Below, one piece after another: positions 38,392-48,058 of a stretch of DNA of 64,000 nucleotides. The stretch's first letter is position 1. The number at the start of each line of letters is the position of its first letter. The notes under the pieces were generated by a model that saw only the letters and a list, made by a program, of their open reading frames with translations, was not told the DNA's origin and did not search any database. The position numbers and the translations under genes were made by a program. This DNA comes from Rhodobacteraceae bacterium HLUCCA08 (GTDB lineage: Bacteria; Pseudomonadota; Alphaproteobacteria; Rhodobacterales; Rhodobacteraceae). The stretch is from contig LJSF01000003.1 in assembly GCA_001314655.1 (NCBI GenBank), positions 1 through 64,000 on the forward strand, in the 5' to 3' direction.

Positions 38392-39921
38392 TTACTGCAG
38401 CCGCTGACCATTCGCAAGAACATGGCCCTGGGCGTTGATCTCGAGCACGCTTTCCAGCTGGTCGTCGCCCACCGGGGTCGAGAACATGCCCATCATCATG
38501 CGCGGCATCATCACCTGTTCCTCCGGGATCAGGCCCATGGCGATCAGGTTGTCGATCAGCGCGTTGGCGCCGTTCACGCGGACCGCGACCTGGCCTTCGG
38601 GCCGCGGCAGCCCGTCGAAGGTCTGCAGGTCGGTATTGTCGAAGGTGAAGGCGCCCTCGCCCAGCACTTCGGCGCCCAGGCCGCGCAGCGTGAGTTCGTT
38701 CAGCGTCACTTCGTTCAGCTCGCCCGGCAGGTCGGACATCGCCGCGGCCATCTGCTGTTCGGGGTCGAGCAGGTCGAACAGCGGCGTCGCCTTGCCGGTG
38801 ATGTCGATGACCATCGTCACCGGGTCACGCGGCAGCACCGCACCGGGATCGACCATCGACCACAGCGGATCGGCGACGGCCAGGTCGCGCAGGGCGAAGC
38901 CCATTTCCATGTCGCGCGGCGCGTCGGATTTCGACAGCGGCAGATCGATGACGAAGGACGCTTCGGCCATGCTGGCCTCGATCGGCATCGGGAATTCCTC
39001 GGGGATGTTGGCCGAAATGGCGACGCCCCGGGTCATGGTCGCATAGCGCAGCCCGTCCAGGTTCATCGCGAAGTCCAGCGCGCCTTCCGCGATCTCGGCG
39101 TCGGCGGCGACGTAATCGTATTCGAAATCGGCCAGGAAACTGTAGGTCGAGGCGCCGAAGGCATAGCTGCCCGCGAAGGAGGTGCCCTGGGCAAAGCCCG
39201 GATCCATGTCGATGTCGGCCATGGTCATTCCGGCGGGCATCGCGATGTCCGCCGTCATGCTCATGCCGTCGACCATCGCGTCGAAGCTGATGCTTTCGCC
39301 GCGGTCGCTGTTCTCGCGGACCAGCATCTCGGCCTCGAGCGCGCCGATGTCGAGCGCATAGGAAATCGTCTGCAGGTTGCCCTCGGTCACCAGGTAGGTG
39401 CCGGTGATGTCGGTCATCGCCAGGATGCCCGCTTCGAAAGAGGCCTCTTCCTCCATCTCGGGGCTGATGCCGGCGACTTCGAGCGCGTAGCGGTCGGCCG
39501 ACAGGGCATAGCTGATCGCCTGCGGCGTGCCCGAGGCGGTCATCTGCGCGTTCTGCTGGGTGATCAACAGGTCGAAATATTCGTCGCCGCCGTCGAAGGC
39601 GATCCGCAGCGGATAGCTGTCGGGCAATGCGATCGCCACGGTGCCGTCGCCCTGTTCGGTGAACGCGATCGGACCCATGGTCGAGGTGACCTGAAAATCG
39701 CCGTATTCATCGGAAATGTCGATCGCGATCGACTCCACCGTCAAGGTGTCGCCGGCCATGGTTTCGGCGCCAAAGCTGATGCCGGCATCGCCGTAGACCG
39801 TCATCTGGGTCTTCCAGCTGTCCCAGACCTGCTGGGCGGTGACATCCGCATGGGCGGCGGTCGTTGTACAAAGCAATGCTGCGATGACCGCACTGCGGCG
39901 GCCGGAAATGTTACGGGTCAT
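38392..39921 (-). CDS. DUF2125 protein, paralogue 3
   Basis: A 509-residue exported protein (signal SAVIAALLCTTTAAHA then DVTAQQVWD). The alternation of DTLTVESIAIDISDEYGDF-like strands and the C-terminal block VLEINAQGHVLANGQRLQ mark it as the third DUF2125 paralogue and the first transcribed. MMMPRMMMGMFSTPVGDDQL matches the Met-rich block of paralogue 2. The start is preceded by AGGAAGGGG. Confidence 0.83.
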   Translation of the reverse strand: MTRNISGRRSAVIAALLCTTTAAHADVTAQQVWDSWKTQMTVYGDAGISFGAETMAGDTLTVESIAIDISDEYGDFQVTSTMGPIAFTEQGDGTVAIALPDSYPLRIAFDGGDEYFDLLITQQNAQMTASGTPQAISYALSADRYALEVAGISPEMEEEASFEAGILAMTDITGTYLVTEGNLQTISYALDIGALEAEMLVRENSDRGESISFDAMVDGMSMTADIAMPAGMTMADIDMDPGFAQGTSFAGSYAFGASTYSFLADFEYDYVAADAEIAEGALDFAMNLDGLRYATMTRGVAISANIPEEFPMPIEASMAEASFVIDLPLSKSDAPRDMEMGFALRDLAVADPLWSMVDPGAVLPRDPVTMVIDITGKATPLFDLLDPEQQMAAAMSDLPGELNEVTLNELTLRGLGAEVLGEGAFTFDNTDLQTFDGLPRPEGQVAVRVNGANALIDNLIAMGLIPEEQVMMPRMMMGMFSTPVGDDQLESVLEINAQGHVLANGQRLQ

Positions 39922-40071
39922 TGGGGTCCCCTTCCTGTGTTGAATCCTGCTCAGGCTTTCCCGACTTTAGCCATTGGTCAAGGTCAGGATTTCTTTACGT
40001 CAGCTTATGCGGGGTTTACGCCCGACGAAAGTGACGATCTTTTGACAGGAAATGGACCGGAGGCGGACAGG

Positions 40072-40821
40072 ATGGACCTGAGCGACAAGGTTGTGATGAT
40101 CACCGGGGCAAGCCGCGGTATCGGCGAAGCGGCGGCACGGGCCTTTGCCGCGGCCGGCGCGCGGGTCGCGCTGCTGGCCCGCACCGAGGAACGGATCGCC
40201 GACATCGCCGGAGAGATCGGCGAGACCGCGATCGCCATTCCCTGCGATGTCGCCCGGTTTCACGAGGTCGCCCGGGCCGTGGACGCGGTGCTGCAGACCT
40301 GGGGCCGGCTGGATGTGCTGGTCAACAATGCCGGGGTGATCGACCCGATCGGCGCCCTGGCCGACGCGGACCCCGACGCCTGGAGCCATGCGGCCGACAT
40401 CAACCTCAAGGGCGTCTTTCACGGCATGCGGGCGGCGATGCCGGTGATGATCGAGGCCGGCGGCGGCACGATCATCAACGTCTCGTCCGGCGCGGCGCAT
40501 AATCCGGTCGAGGGCTGGTCGGCCTATTGCGCGGCCAAGGCGGGGGCCTTCATGCTGACCCGGATGGGCGACAAGGAGGGCCGCGACAAGGGCCTGCGGG
40601 TGCTGGGACTGTCGCCCGGCACGGTGGCCACCGACATGCAGCGGGACATCAAGGCCAGCGGCATCAACCCGGTCAGCCGGCTGGACTGGTCCGACCATGT
40701 CCCGCCGGACTGGCCGGCCCGGGCCCTGGTCTGGATGTGCGGCCCCGAGGCGGACGATTTCCTGGGCCAGGACGTGTCCTTGCGGGACGAGGGCATCCGC
40801 GCCACGCTGGGCCTCGCATGA
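40072..40821 (+). CDS. Short-chain dehydrogenase/reductase
   Basis: A 249-residue SDR. The Rossmann motif is ITGASRGIGEAAARAFAAAG, then LVNNAGV, INVSSGAA (catalytic Ser) and AYCAAKAGAF (Tyr-x3-Lys). The substrate is unknown. Its stop overlaps the start of the crotonase-like gene (ATGA), suggesting a small acyl-CoA or keto-acid pathway. Confidence 0.9.
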   Translation: MDLSDKVVMITGASRGIGEAAARAFAAAGARVALLARTEERIADIAGEIGETAIAIPCDVARFHEVARAVDAVLQTWGRLDVLVNNAGVIDPIGALADADPDAWSHAADINLKGVFHGMRAAMPVMIEAGGGTIINVSSGAAHNPVEGWSAYCAAKAGAFMLTRMGDKEGRDKGLRVLGLSPGTVATDMQRDIKASGINPVSRLDWSDHVPPDWPARALVWMCGPEADDFLGQDVSLRDEGIRATLGLA

Positions 40822-41438
40822 TCCGGACCGACCGCGACGGCGCCCGCCTGACCCTGACCCTGGACCGGCCCGACAAGGCCAACGCCCTGACCGGCGAGAT
40901 GCTGGAGCAATTGGCCCAGGCGGTCGAGGACACCGATGCGCGGGTGCTGGTGATCACCGGAACCGGCCGCGTGTTTTCCGCCGGGGCCGACCTGGAGGCG
41001 GCGCGGGCCGGGCTGGCGACCTCGCCGCTCTGGGAGCGGCTGTCGGGCGCCATCGCCCGGTTCGGGGGCCTGTCGATCGCCGCTCTGAACGGCACCGCGG
41101 CGGGCGGCGCGCTGGGCATGGTGCTGGCCTGCGACCTGCGGGTGGCGGTGCCGGGGGCCAGGATCTTCTATCCGGTGATGAAGCTGGGCTTTCTGCCGCA
41201 ACCGTCCGATCCCGCCCGGCTGGTGGCTCTGGTCGGCCCGGCGCGGGCCAAGCTGGTGCTGATGGCGGGCCTGAAGGTGCCGGTCGAAGAGGCGCAGGGC
41301 TGGGGCCTGATCGACCGGGTCGTGGAACCCGATGGTCTGGCCGCCGAACTGGACGCGCTGGCAGCGGATGTGGACGGGGCCGAAGCCGCCCACGTGGCGG
41401 CGATCAAGGGCCTGATTTCGGGGGAAATGGTGGGGTAG
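40818..41438 (+). CDS. Crotonase-fold protein, short, stop inside a repeat
   Basis: A 206-residue crotonase homologue, about 50 residues shorter than usual at the C-terminus. The N-terminal LDRPDKANALT, SAGADL and GTAAGGALGMVLACDLRVA (oxyanion-hole loop) are conserved. The catalytic glutamate usually in the P-E-V-x-L-G motif is replaced: the sequence is FYPVMKLGF. The C-terminal trimerisation helix is missing, and the last codons and stop (ATG GTG GGG TAG) lie in a family A repeat. It may be inactive, or act on a different bond. Confidence 0.8.
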   Translation: MIRTDRDGARLTLTLDRPDKANALTGEMLEQLAQAVEDTDARVLVITGTGRVFSAGADLEAARAGLATSPLWERLSGAIARFGGLSIAALNGTAAGGALGMVLACDLRVAVPGARIFYPVMKLGFLPQPSDPARLVALVGPARAKLVLMAGLKVPVEEAQGWGLIDRVVEPDGLAAELDALAADVDGAEAAHVAAIKGLISGEMVG

Positions 41439-41448
41439 AACCCCACCC
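41429..41448. repeat. Repeat family A, copy 2, supplies crotonase stop
   Basis: GGTGGGGTAGAACCCCACCC: palindromic arms around a TAGAA core. The TAG is the stop of the crotonase-like gene. Similar to the copies at 6902, 44379 and 49535. Confidence 0.8.
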
Positions 41449-41482
41449 GGCCGAAGGGCTTTCGGCGCCGGCCCGGACCTGT

Positions 41483-41782
41483 CTAGCGTTTGCGCCGGCG
41501 GCCCGGCACCTTCGAGGCGAAGTCCGGCGGGCGCTTTTTCACCCAGGCGACATATGTCGCGATCCGGGGATGCGCGCGCAGGGCCTCGACCGTGTTGAAA
41601 TCCCGCGCCAGCGCGGCCTCGCTCAGCGCGGCATGAATTTCCCGGTGGCACTGGTGATGCAACAGCACCACCGGCCCGCCCTTGCCGCCCTTCAGCTTCG
41701 GCACCAGGTGGTGCAGGCTTTGCGGCACGCCGGGCGGGATCGGGCGATCGCAAAGCGGACAGATCGGGTCGGTTTCCTGCAT
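41483..41782 (-). CDS. HNH-domain protein
   Basis: A 99-residue protein with a zinc-type HNH core: CPLCDRPIP, LHHLVPKLKGGKGG, LLHHQCHREIHAAL. The C-terminal region is basic (PGRRRKR). HNH enzymes cut nucleic acids; small chromosomal ones of this type have no known function. It is convergent with the crotonase gene and divergent from the MscS gene. Confidence 0.82.
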   Translation of the reverse strand: MQETDPICPLCDRPIPPGVPQSLHHLVPKLKGGKGGPVVLLHHQCHREIHAALSEAALARDFNTVEALRAHPRIATYVAWVKKRPPDFASKVPGRRRKR

Positions 41783-41857
41783 GGGAGACAGTCTAGCGCC
41801 TTGCCCTCGGCCCGCCAGCCGGGCCATGTAGGGCCCGGACAGGTTTCGAGGACGATC

Positions 41858-43159
41858 ATGGACGGTATTCTGGACCGCGGACGCGACGTCGCGCAGCAGG
41901 GGCTTGTGCTGGCCCGGGACTGGATCCTGGACCCGGCGAACTGGTCGCAACTGGCCTTGCTGGTCGGCGCCTTCCTGCTGGCGCTGATCCTCACCCGCAA
42001 GCTGAACCCGCTGATCACCAAGGCGCTGACCCCGCCCCAGGACAGCCAGACGATCCTGGCCAAGGCGCGGCGGTTCCTGCTGATGTTCCTGCCGCTGCTG
42101 CTGCCGCTGCTGGCCTTCGGCCTGACCGCGGCCGGCGAGGGCGCGACCCGGGCGATGTTCGGCTCGGGCGAGCTGATCGCCTTCGGCAAGCGCATCTTCC
42201 TGTTCCTGGCCGTCCGCGCCTTTGTCCGCGACATGTTGGCCGATCCGCTGCTGACATTCCTGGGCCGCGTGGTGCTGTTGCCGGTGGCGGCGATCTATGC
42301 GCTGGGCCTGCTGGAGCCGGTCATGGCCTGGCTGGAAACGACGATGATCCCGCTGGGCAACCTGTCGTTTTCGCTGCTGGCCGCGCTGCGGTTCCTGGTC
42401 GTGGCCACGGTGATGTTCTGGCTGGGCCGCTGGTCGAACGACCAGTCGACCGCGATGATCGAGAAGCAGCCGATGCGGCCCGCGACACGGCAACTGGCCG
42501 CCAAGGCTGCCGAGATCACGATTTTCGGCCTCGCCTTCCTGCTGGCGATGAACATCGCCGGGGTGCCGCTGACCTCGCTGGCGGTGCTGACCGGGGCGCT
42601 GGGCGTCGGGATCGGCTTTGGCCTGCAGAAGATCGCGTCGAATTTCGTCTCGGGCGTGATCCTGTTGCTGGAGGGCCAGGCGACGGTCGGCGATTACGTC
42701 GAACTTGACGGCGGCGAGGCCGGGACCATCGTGCGCATGACCGCCCGCGCCGCGATCCTGGAAACCTTCGACGGGCGCTGGATCGTGGTCCCGAACGAAG
42801 ATTTCATCGTCACCCGGGTGGTGAATTATTCCGACGCGGGCAGCGCCAACCGCTACGAGGCGCCGTTTTCGGTGAGCTACGACACCGATATCAACATCGT
42901 GCCGGAGATCATCGAGGCGGCGGTGTCGGCCTTGCCCTTCGTGCTGGACGATCCCGATGTGCCCGATTGCGAATTGCGCGGCTTCGGCGACAGCGGCGTG
43001 GAGTTCGCCTGCGAATTCTGGGTCAACGGGATCGATGACGGGCGCAACAAATATACCAGCCAGGTGCTGTTCGCGATCTGGAACGCGCTGAAGGAGAACG
43101 GGATCGAGATTCCCTATCCGCACCGGGTGGTGGAACTGAAGGGCCCGATGCCGACGTGA
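41858..43159 (+). CDS. Mechanosensitive ion channel (MscS family)
   Basis: A 433-residue membrane protein. Several N-terminal membrane helices are followed by the pore helix and the conserved MscS block GALGVGIGFGLQKIASNFVSG, then the beta domain (VPNEDFIVTRVVNYS). It is larger than E. coli MscS because of extra N-terminal helices. It protects against hypo-osmotic shock. It overlaps the next gene by 4 bases. Confidence 0.92.
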   Translation: MDGILDRGRDVAQQGLVLARDWILDPANWSQLALLVGAFLLALILTRKLNPLITKALTPPQDSQTILAKARRFLLMFLPLLLPLLAFGLTAAGEGATRAMFGSGELIAFGKRIFLFLAVRAFVRDMLADPLLTFLGRVVLLPVAAIYALGLLEPVMAWLETTMIPLGNLSFSLLAALRFLVVATVMFWLGRWSNDQSTAMIEKQPMRPATRQLAAKAAEITIFGLAFLLAMNIAGVPLTSLAVLTGALGVGIGFGLQKIASNFVSGVILLLEGQATVGDYVELDGGEAGTIVRMTARAAILETFDGRWIVVPNEDFIVTRVVNYSDAGSANRYEAPFSVSYDTDINIVPEIIEAAVSALPFVLDDPDVPDCELRGFGDSGVEFACEFWVNGIDDGRNKYTSQVLFAIWNALKENGIEIPYPHRVVELKGPMPT

Positions 43160-44334
43160 GCCGCGCGCTGGTCATCGGCGCCGGCCCGGCGGGGTTGATG
43201 GCCGCCGAAGAGATGGCGCGGGCCGGGCTGGCGGTCACGCTGGCCGAGGCGATGCCCAGCCCCGCGCGCAAATTCCTGATGGCGGGCAAATCGGGCCTGA
43301 ACCTGACCAAGGCGGAACCGCTGGACGACGCCCTGCCGCATTACGCCCCTTTGCCCCCGGCGCTGGAAGCGGCCTTGCGCGGCTTCGGCCCCGAGGCGGT
43401 GCAGGACTGGGCGCGGGGGCTGGGGCAGGAGGTGTTCACCGGCACCACGGGCCGGGTGTTTCCGGTGGCGATGAAGGCCTCGCCCCTGCTGCGCGCCTGG
43501 CTGGCGCGGCTGGCGGCGCTGGGCGTGACGCTGCGCAGCCGCTGGCGCTGGACCGGCTGGGACGGCGCCGCGATGAGGTTCGACACACCCGAAGGGCCAA
43601 GGGTCGAGACGCCGGATGTCGCCGTGCTGGCCCTGGGCGGGGCAAGCTGGCGACGGCTGGGATCGGACGGGGCCTGGGCCGGGCTGTTGCCGGCCGCATC
43701 GGTGGCGCCCTTCAAACCGGCCAATGTGGGCGTCGCGGTCCACTGGTCCGCGCCTATGCGCCCGCATTTCGGCGCACCGGTGAAGGGCGCGCGATTGATC
43801 GCCGGGGCGGCCGGCGACAGGGGGGAATTCACCGTCTCGGCGGGCGGTCTGGAAGGCGGCGGCATCTACATGGTGTCAAGGGCGCTGCGCGACGGCGCCG
43901 CGCTGGCCATCGACCTGTTCCCCGACCTGTCCGAGCCAGAGCTGCGCCGCCGCCTGGCCCGCCCGCGCGGCAAGGCCTCGCTGGCCAACCATCTGCGCAA
44001 GGCCCTGGGGCTGGCCGGGGTGCGCGCGGCGCTGGTCAACGAATTCGGCCGGCCCCTGCCCGGGGACCTGGCGCCGGTCTTGAAGGCCCTGCCGATCCGT
44101 CATGCCGGACTGCGGCCGATCGACGAGGCGATTTCGACGGCGGGGGGCCTGCGGTTCGCGGCCCTGGACGGCTTCATGCTGCGCGACCGGCCGGGGGTTT
44201 TCGCCTGCGGCGAGATGCTGGACTGGGAGGCGCCGACCGGCGGCTACCTGATCACCGGCTGCCTGGCGACGGGCCGCGCGGCGGGGCGGCAGGCGGTGGT
44301 GTGGCTGCGGGGCCCGGCGCCAGAGCCGGGCTGA
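43156..44334 (+). CDS. NAD(P)/FAD-dependent flavoprotein, TIGR03862/BaiN-like
   Basis: A 392-residue HI0933/BaiN-type flavoprotein. The dinucleotide motif is ALVIGAGPAGLMAAEEMA; MAGKSGLNLT matches the family block, and the C-terminal FACGEMLDWEAPTGGYLITG is diagnostic. The physiological substrate of the TIGR03862 branch is unknown. Start GTG overlaps the MscS-like gene stop. Confidence 0.88.
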   Translation: MSRALVIGAGPAGLMAAEEMARAGLAVTLAEAMPSPARKFLMAGKSGLNLTKAEPLDDALPHYAPLPPALEAALRGFGPEAVQDWARGLGQEVFTGTTGRVFPVAMKASPLLRAWLARLAALGVTLRSRWRWTGWDGAAMRFDTPEGPRVETPDVAVLALGGASWRRLGSDGAWAGLLPAASVAPFKPANVGVAVHWSAPMRPHFGAPVKGARLIAGAAGDRGEFTVSAGGLEGGGIYMVSRALRDGAALAIDLFPDLSEPELRRRLARPRGKASLANHLRKALGLAGVRAALVNEFGRPLPGDLAPVLKALPIRHAGLRPIDEAISTAGGLRFAALDGFMLRDRPGVFACGEMLDWEAPTGGYLITGCLATGRAAGRQAVVWLRGPAPEPG

Positions 44335-44378
44335 CGCGCGGCCTGGCGGGAGGCGGCAAGCGCGGGGCCATCGGAGCG

Positions 44379-44403
44379 TGGTGGGGTGGAACCCCACCCT
44401 ACG
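44379..44403. repeat. Repeat family A, copy 3
   Basis: GTGGTGGGGTGGAACCCC then ACCCTACG, lying between the convergent flavoprotein and ugd genes. It follows the same palindrome-plus-CTAC pattern as the other copies and could terminate both genes. Confidence 0.78.
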
Positions 44404-44405
44404 GG

Positions 44406-45731
44406 TCAGCCTTCCGGCAGCAAGGGGTCGCGGCCGATGCTGACATAGGCTTCGAACCCGGCGCGTTTGGCATCCTTGACCGAATAGATGTTGCGCAGGT
44501 CGGCCATGCGGGGGGTTGCCATGTGCCGGGCGAGCTTCTTGAGGTCCAGCCCGCGGAATTCGTTCCATTCGGTCAGAATCACCACCAGATCGGCATTGCG
44601 CGCGGCCTTGTAGGCATCCTCGACCCAGTTGACATGGGGCAACAGCGCCTCGCCCTCGTGCCGGCCCTGGGGGTCGGTCACCCGGACCTTGGCGCCGCCA
44701 CCGACCAGCGCGGGAATGATCGTCAGCGCCGGGGCGTCGCGCATGTCGTCGGTATTGGGTTTGAAGGTCACGCCCAGCACCGCGATCAGCTTGCCGTTGA
44801 ACGACCCGCCGCACAGGTCAAGCAGCTTGTCGATCATCCGACGCTTGGTTTCCTCGTTCACCTTGATCACCGTCTCGGTGATCTGCATCGGCACGGCATG
44901 TTCCTGGCCGATCCGGGCCAGCGCCTTGGTGTCCTTGGGAAAACACGACCCGCCATAGCCCGGGCCGGCATGCAGGAACTTGTTGCCGATGCGCCCGTCG
45001 AGGCCCATGCCGCGGCTGACCTGCTTGATATCCGCGCCGACCCGTTCGCACAAAGCGGCGATTTCGTTGATGAAGGTGATCTTGGTCGCCAGGAACGCAT
45101 TGGCGGCGTATTTGATCATTTCGGCGCTTTCCAGATCGGTGGTGATGATCGGGAAATCGCGCAGGAACAGCGGGCGATAGATTTCGGCCATCACCTCGGC
45201 CGCGCGGTCGGTCTGGACGCCGACCACCACCCGGTCGGGGCGCATGAAATCGTCGATCGCCGCCCCTTCGCGCAGGAATTCGGGGTTGGAGGCGACGTCG
45301 AACTCCAGATCGGGCGCGGCCTTGTGCACCACCTGCTTGACCTTGCGGTTGGTTCCCACCGGCACGGTCGATTTGGTGACGATGACCACGTAATCGCGGG
45401 CCAGCCCGGCGATTTCCTCGGCCGCGGCCATGACATAGGTCAGGTCCGCATGGCCGTCGCCGCGCCGGGTGGGGGTGCCGACGGCGATGAACACCGCCTG
45501 GGCGCCCTCGATCGCGGCGGCCAGGTCCAGGGTGAAGGTCAGACGGCCGGCGGCGACGTTCTTGGCCATCAACTCTTCCAGGCCGGGCTCGTAGATCGGG
45601 ACCTTGCCGGCCTCCAGCGCGGTGATCTTGGCCTGGTCCTTGTCGACGCAGACGACCTCGTGGCCGAAATCGGAAAAACACACACCCGAGACCAGGCCCA
45701 CATAGCCCGTTCCGATCACCGCGATCTTCAT
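44406..45731 (-). CDS. ugd: UDP-glucose 6-dehydrogenase
   Basis: A 441-residue enzyme oxidising UDP-glucose to UDP-glucuronate with 2 NAD+. The NAD site is MKIAVIGTGYVGLVSGVCF; the catalytic cysteine is in GPGYGGSCFPKDTKAL; GVTFKPNTDDMRDAPA follows. It is divergent from the yjbH gene (224 bases between), which suggests a link to acidic exopolysaccharide synthesis. Confidence 0.96.
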   Translation of the reverse strand: MKIAVIGTGYVGLVSGVCFSDFGHEVVCVDKDQAKITALEAGKVPIYEPGLEELMAKNVAAGRLTFTLDLAAAIEGAQAVFIAVGTPTRRGDGHADLTYVMAAAEEIAGLARDYVVIVTKSTVPVGTNRKVKQVVHKAAPDLEFDVASNPEFLREGAAIDDFMRPDRVVVGVQTDRAAEVMAEIYRPLFLRDFPIITTDLESAEMIKYAANAFLATKITFINEIAALCERVGADIKQVSRGMGLDGRIGNKFLHAGPGYGGSCFPKDTKALARIGQEHAVPMQITETVIKVNEETKRRMIDKLLDLCGGSFNGKLIAVLGVTFKPNTDDMRDAPALTIIPALVGGGAKVRVTDPQGRHEGEALLPHVNWVEDAYKAARNADLVVILTEWNEFRGLDLKKLARHMATPRMADLRNIYSVKDAKRAGFEAYVSIGRDPLLPEG

Positions 45732-45955
45732 CGCCCGCTCCGTCGCTGCCCGTGGCCGCTGTCCGGCCGATTGCGCCCGTCGATACTGCCCCGGTGGATC
45801 GAAAGAAAGCCTGAACGCCGCCCAACGCGCCGGTTTGGCCGCTGTTGCTGCAATTCCGCCATTGCGGCGGCTTTCGGCACGCGCGGCTTTTCAGACCGCG
45901 CGGCGTCGGCTAGACCAAGGGCAACGGGCAGCGACAAGAACCGGGGGCAGAGAAC
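45732..45955. other. Divergent ugd/yjbH upstream region
   Basis: 224 bases without a gene. A possible promoter for yjbH is TTTTCA, 17 bases, TAGACC (about 45894-45922), close in form to the yjbE-like promoter at 48714. No operator palindrome stands out. Confidence 0.4.
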
Positions 45956-48058
45956 GTGACACATCCACGCATCGCCATCGCCGCGGCCCTGGCCGCGGGG
46001 CTGGCCACCGGGGTCGGCGGACAGGAGGCGGAGCGGAGTTTCGACTGGCGCACGGGCTATACGCTCTATGGCACGCCCGGGCTGATCGACATGCCGACCG
46101 CGACCTCGGCCCGCGAGGGCGAGATCGCCACCACCCTGTCGGGCTTCGCCATCCAGCAGCGGCTGAGCTTTTCCTTCCAGGTCACCGACCGGCTGAGCGG
46201 GTCCTTCCGATACGCCTATTTCGACGAGCTTGGCCCGGCACGGACCGGCGACACCTATGACCGCAGTTTCGACCTGCAATATCGGCTGGTGGACGAAGAC
46301 CCGGATGGCTGGCGCCCCGCAATGGCCCTGGGCCTGCGCGATTTCCTGGGCACCGGGCGCTATTCCGGCGAATACCTGGTGGCGACCAAGGCGGTGTCCG
46401 ACCGGCTGCGCGTCACCGGCGGGATCGGCTGGGGGCGGCTGGGCAGCTACAACGGCTTCGACAACCCGCTGGGGCGCGACGACCGGCCCGCCTTCACCCC
46501 CGGCGATACCGGCGGCAAGGTGAACCTGGACCAGTTCTTTGCCGGCCCGGCGGCATTCTTTGCCGGGGCCGAATACCAGATCATCCCGCGGCTGACCCTG
46601 GTCGGCGAATACAGTTCCGACGCCTACGAGGCCGAGGCGGAAAACGGCAGTTTCGACCGCGATGTCCCGGTCAATGTCGGCCTGCGCTGGCGCTACCGGC
46701 CCTGGGCCGAACTGTCGGCCCATGTGCTGCACGGATCGGAAATCGGGCTGTCGGGCACCTTCATCCTGAACCCGCAGGATCGGCCCTTCGCCGGCGGCCT
46801 GGACCCGGCGCCGCCGCCGGTGGTGCCGGCAAGCGCGGTGCATTGGGACAACCTGCAGGGCGCGCCCTCGCTGGAGGCGCGCGTGGCCGCGGCGCTGGCG
46901 GGCGAGGGGCTGGTCCTGCAGGGGATCGAACAGCGCGGCACGACCCTGCGCGTGCGGTTCGACAATTCCACCTACCGGGCCGAGGCCCAGGCGATCGGCC
47001 GCGCCGCCCGGGTGCTGACCGCGACCGCGCCCGCCGGGATCGAAACCTTCGTGCTGGAGCCCGCGCGCCAGGGCATCCCGCTGGCCGGTGTCACCCTGCG
47101 CCGCGCCGACCTGGAGCGGCTGGAAAACACCGCCGACGCGGCCGACGCGCTCTATGCCCGGGCCACGATCGGCGACGCCGGGCCGCGCGCCGGGCTGACC
47201 CCGGTGGCCGCCCCGGCCCCGGCCTTGCAATGGGGCCTGGCGCCCTACATGGAAATCTCGCTGTTCGACGGCGACAACCCGGCCCGCGCCGATGGCGGGA
47301 TCGAGGCGACCGGGCGCTACCGTCTGGCGCCGAATGTCAGCGTCAACGGCACCCTGCGCTACCGGCTGTTCGGGGACCGGTCCGAGGCGGCGATCTCTCC
47401 GTCCACCTTGCCGCCGGTGCGACGCGAGGTGAACCTCTATGGCGCCGATGGCGGGGTCATGCTCGAACGGCTGACGCTCGACTGGTACGCCCGGCCCGGT
47501 CAGGATCTCTATGCGCGGGTCTCGCTGGGCTATCTGGAGCGGATGTATGGCGGTGTGTCGACCGAGGTCCTGTGGCAGCCGGTGGACAGCCGCCTGGCCC
47601 TGGGCGCCGAGGTCAATTACGCGGTCCAGCGCGACCGGGACCTGGGCCTGGATTTCGACGATTACGACATCGTCACCGGGCATCTGTCGGCCTATTACGA
47701 TTTCGGCAACGGCTTTCAGGGCCAGGTCGATGCGGGCCGCTACCTGGCCGGCGACTGGGGCGCGACCTTCCGGCTGGAGCGGGCCTTCGACAACGGCTGG
47801 CGCCTGGGTGGCTATTTCACCCTGACCGATGTCTCGGCCGATGATTTCGGCGAAGGCTCCTTCGACAAGGGGATCGTGTTGACGATCCCGACCGATTGGG
47901 TGATCGGCCGGCCGACCCGGTCGGAGCGGGCGGTGAACCTGGCCTCTCTGACCCGCGACGGCGGCGCGCGGCTCGAGGTCGACGGGCGGCTTTACGACGT
48001 GGTGCGCGACGCCCATGGCGAGGCGCTGACCGATGGCTGGGGGCGGGTATGGCGTTGA
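45956..48058 (+). CDS. yjbH: YjbH-like exopolysaccharide outer-membrane protein
   Basis: A 700-residue exported protein (GTG start, signal RIAIAAALAAGLATGVGG). It has the YjbH hallmark GYTLYGTPGLIDMPTATSAR and beta-barrel-like alternating strands with frequent aromatic residues. YjbH belongs to the yjbEFGH/gfc exopolysaccharide export set. The following lipoprotein (YjbF) overlaps its end. Ugd next door fits polysaccharide work. Confidence 0.9.
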   Translation: MTHPRIAIAAALAAGLATGVGGQEAERSFDWRTGYTLYGTPGLIDMPTATSAREGEIATTLSGFAIQQRLSFSFQVTDRLSGSFRYAYFDELGPARTGDTYDRSFDLQYRLVDEDPDGWRPAMALGLRDFLGTGRYSGEYLVATKAVSDRLRVTGGIGWGRLGSYNGFDNPLGRDDRPAFTPGDTGGKVNLDQFFAGPAAFFAGAEYQIIPRLTLVGEYSSDAYEAEAENGSFDRDVPVNVGLRWRYRPWAELSAHVLHGSEIGLSGTFILNPQDRPFAGGLDPAPPPVVPASAVHWDNLQGAPSLEARVAAALAGEGLVLQGIEQRGTTLRVRFDNSTYRAEAQAIGRAARVLTATAPAGIETFVLEPARQGIPLAGVTLRRADLERLENTADAADALYARATIGDAGPRAGLTPVAAPAPALQWGLAPYMEISLFDGDNPARADGGIEATGRYRLAPNVSVNGTLRYRLFGDRSEAAISPSTLPPVRREVNLYGADGGVMLERLTLDWYARPGQDLYARVSLGYLERMYGGVSTEVLWQPVDSRLALGAEVNYAVQRDRDLGLDFDDYDIVTGHLSAYYDFGNGFQGQVDAGRYLAGDWGATFRLERAFDNGWRLGGYFTLTDVSADDFGEGSFDKGIVLTIPTDWVIGRPTRSERAVNLASLTRDGGARLEVDGRLYDVVRDAHGEALTDGWGRVWR

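Noticed and set aside
41483-41782. HNH protein as part of a restriction system
   Set aside because: No methyltransferase or specificity gene is adjacent, and the composition is host-like.
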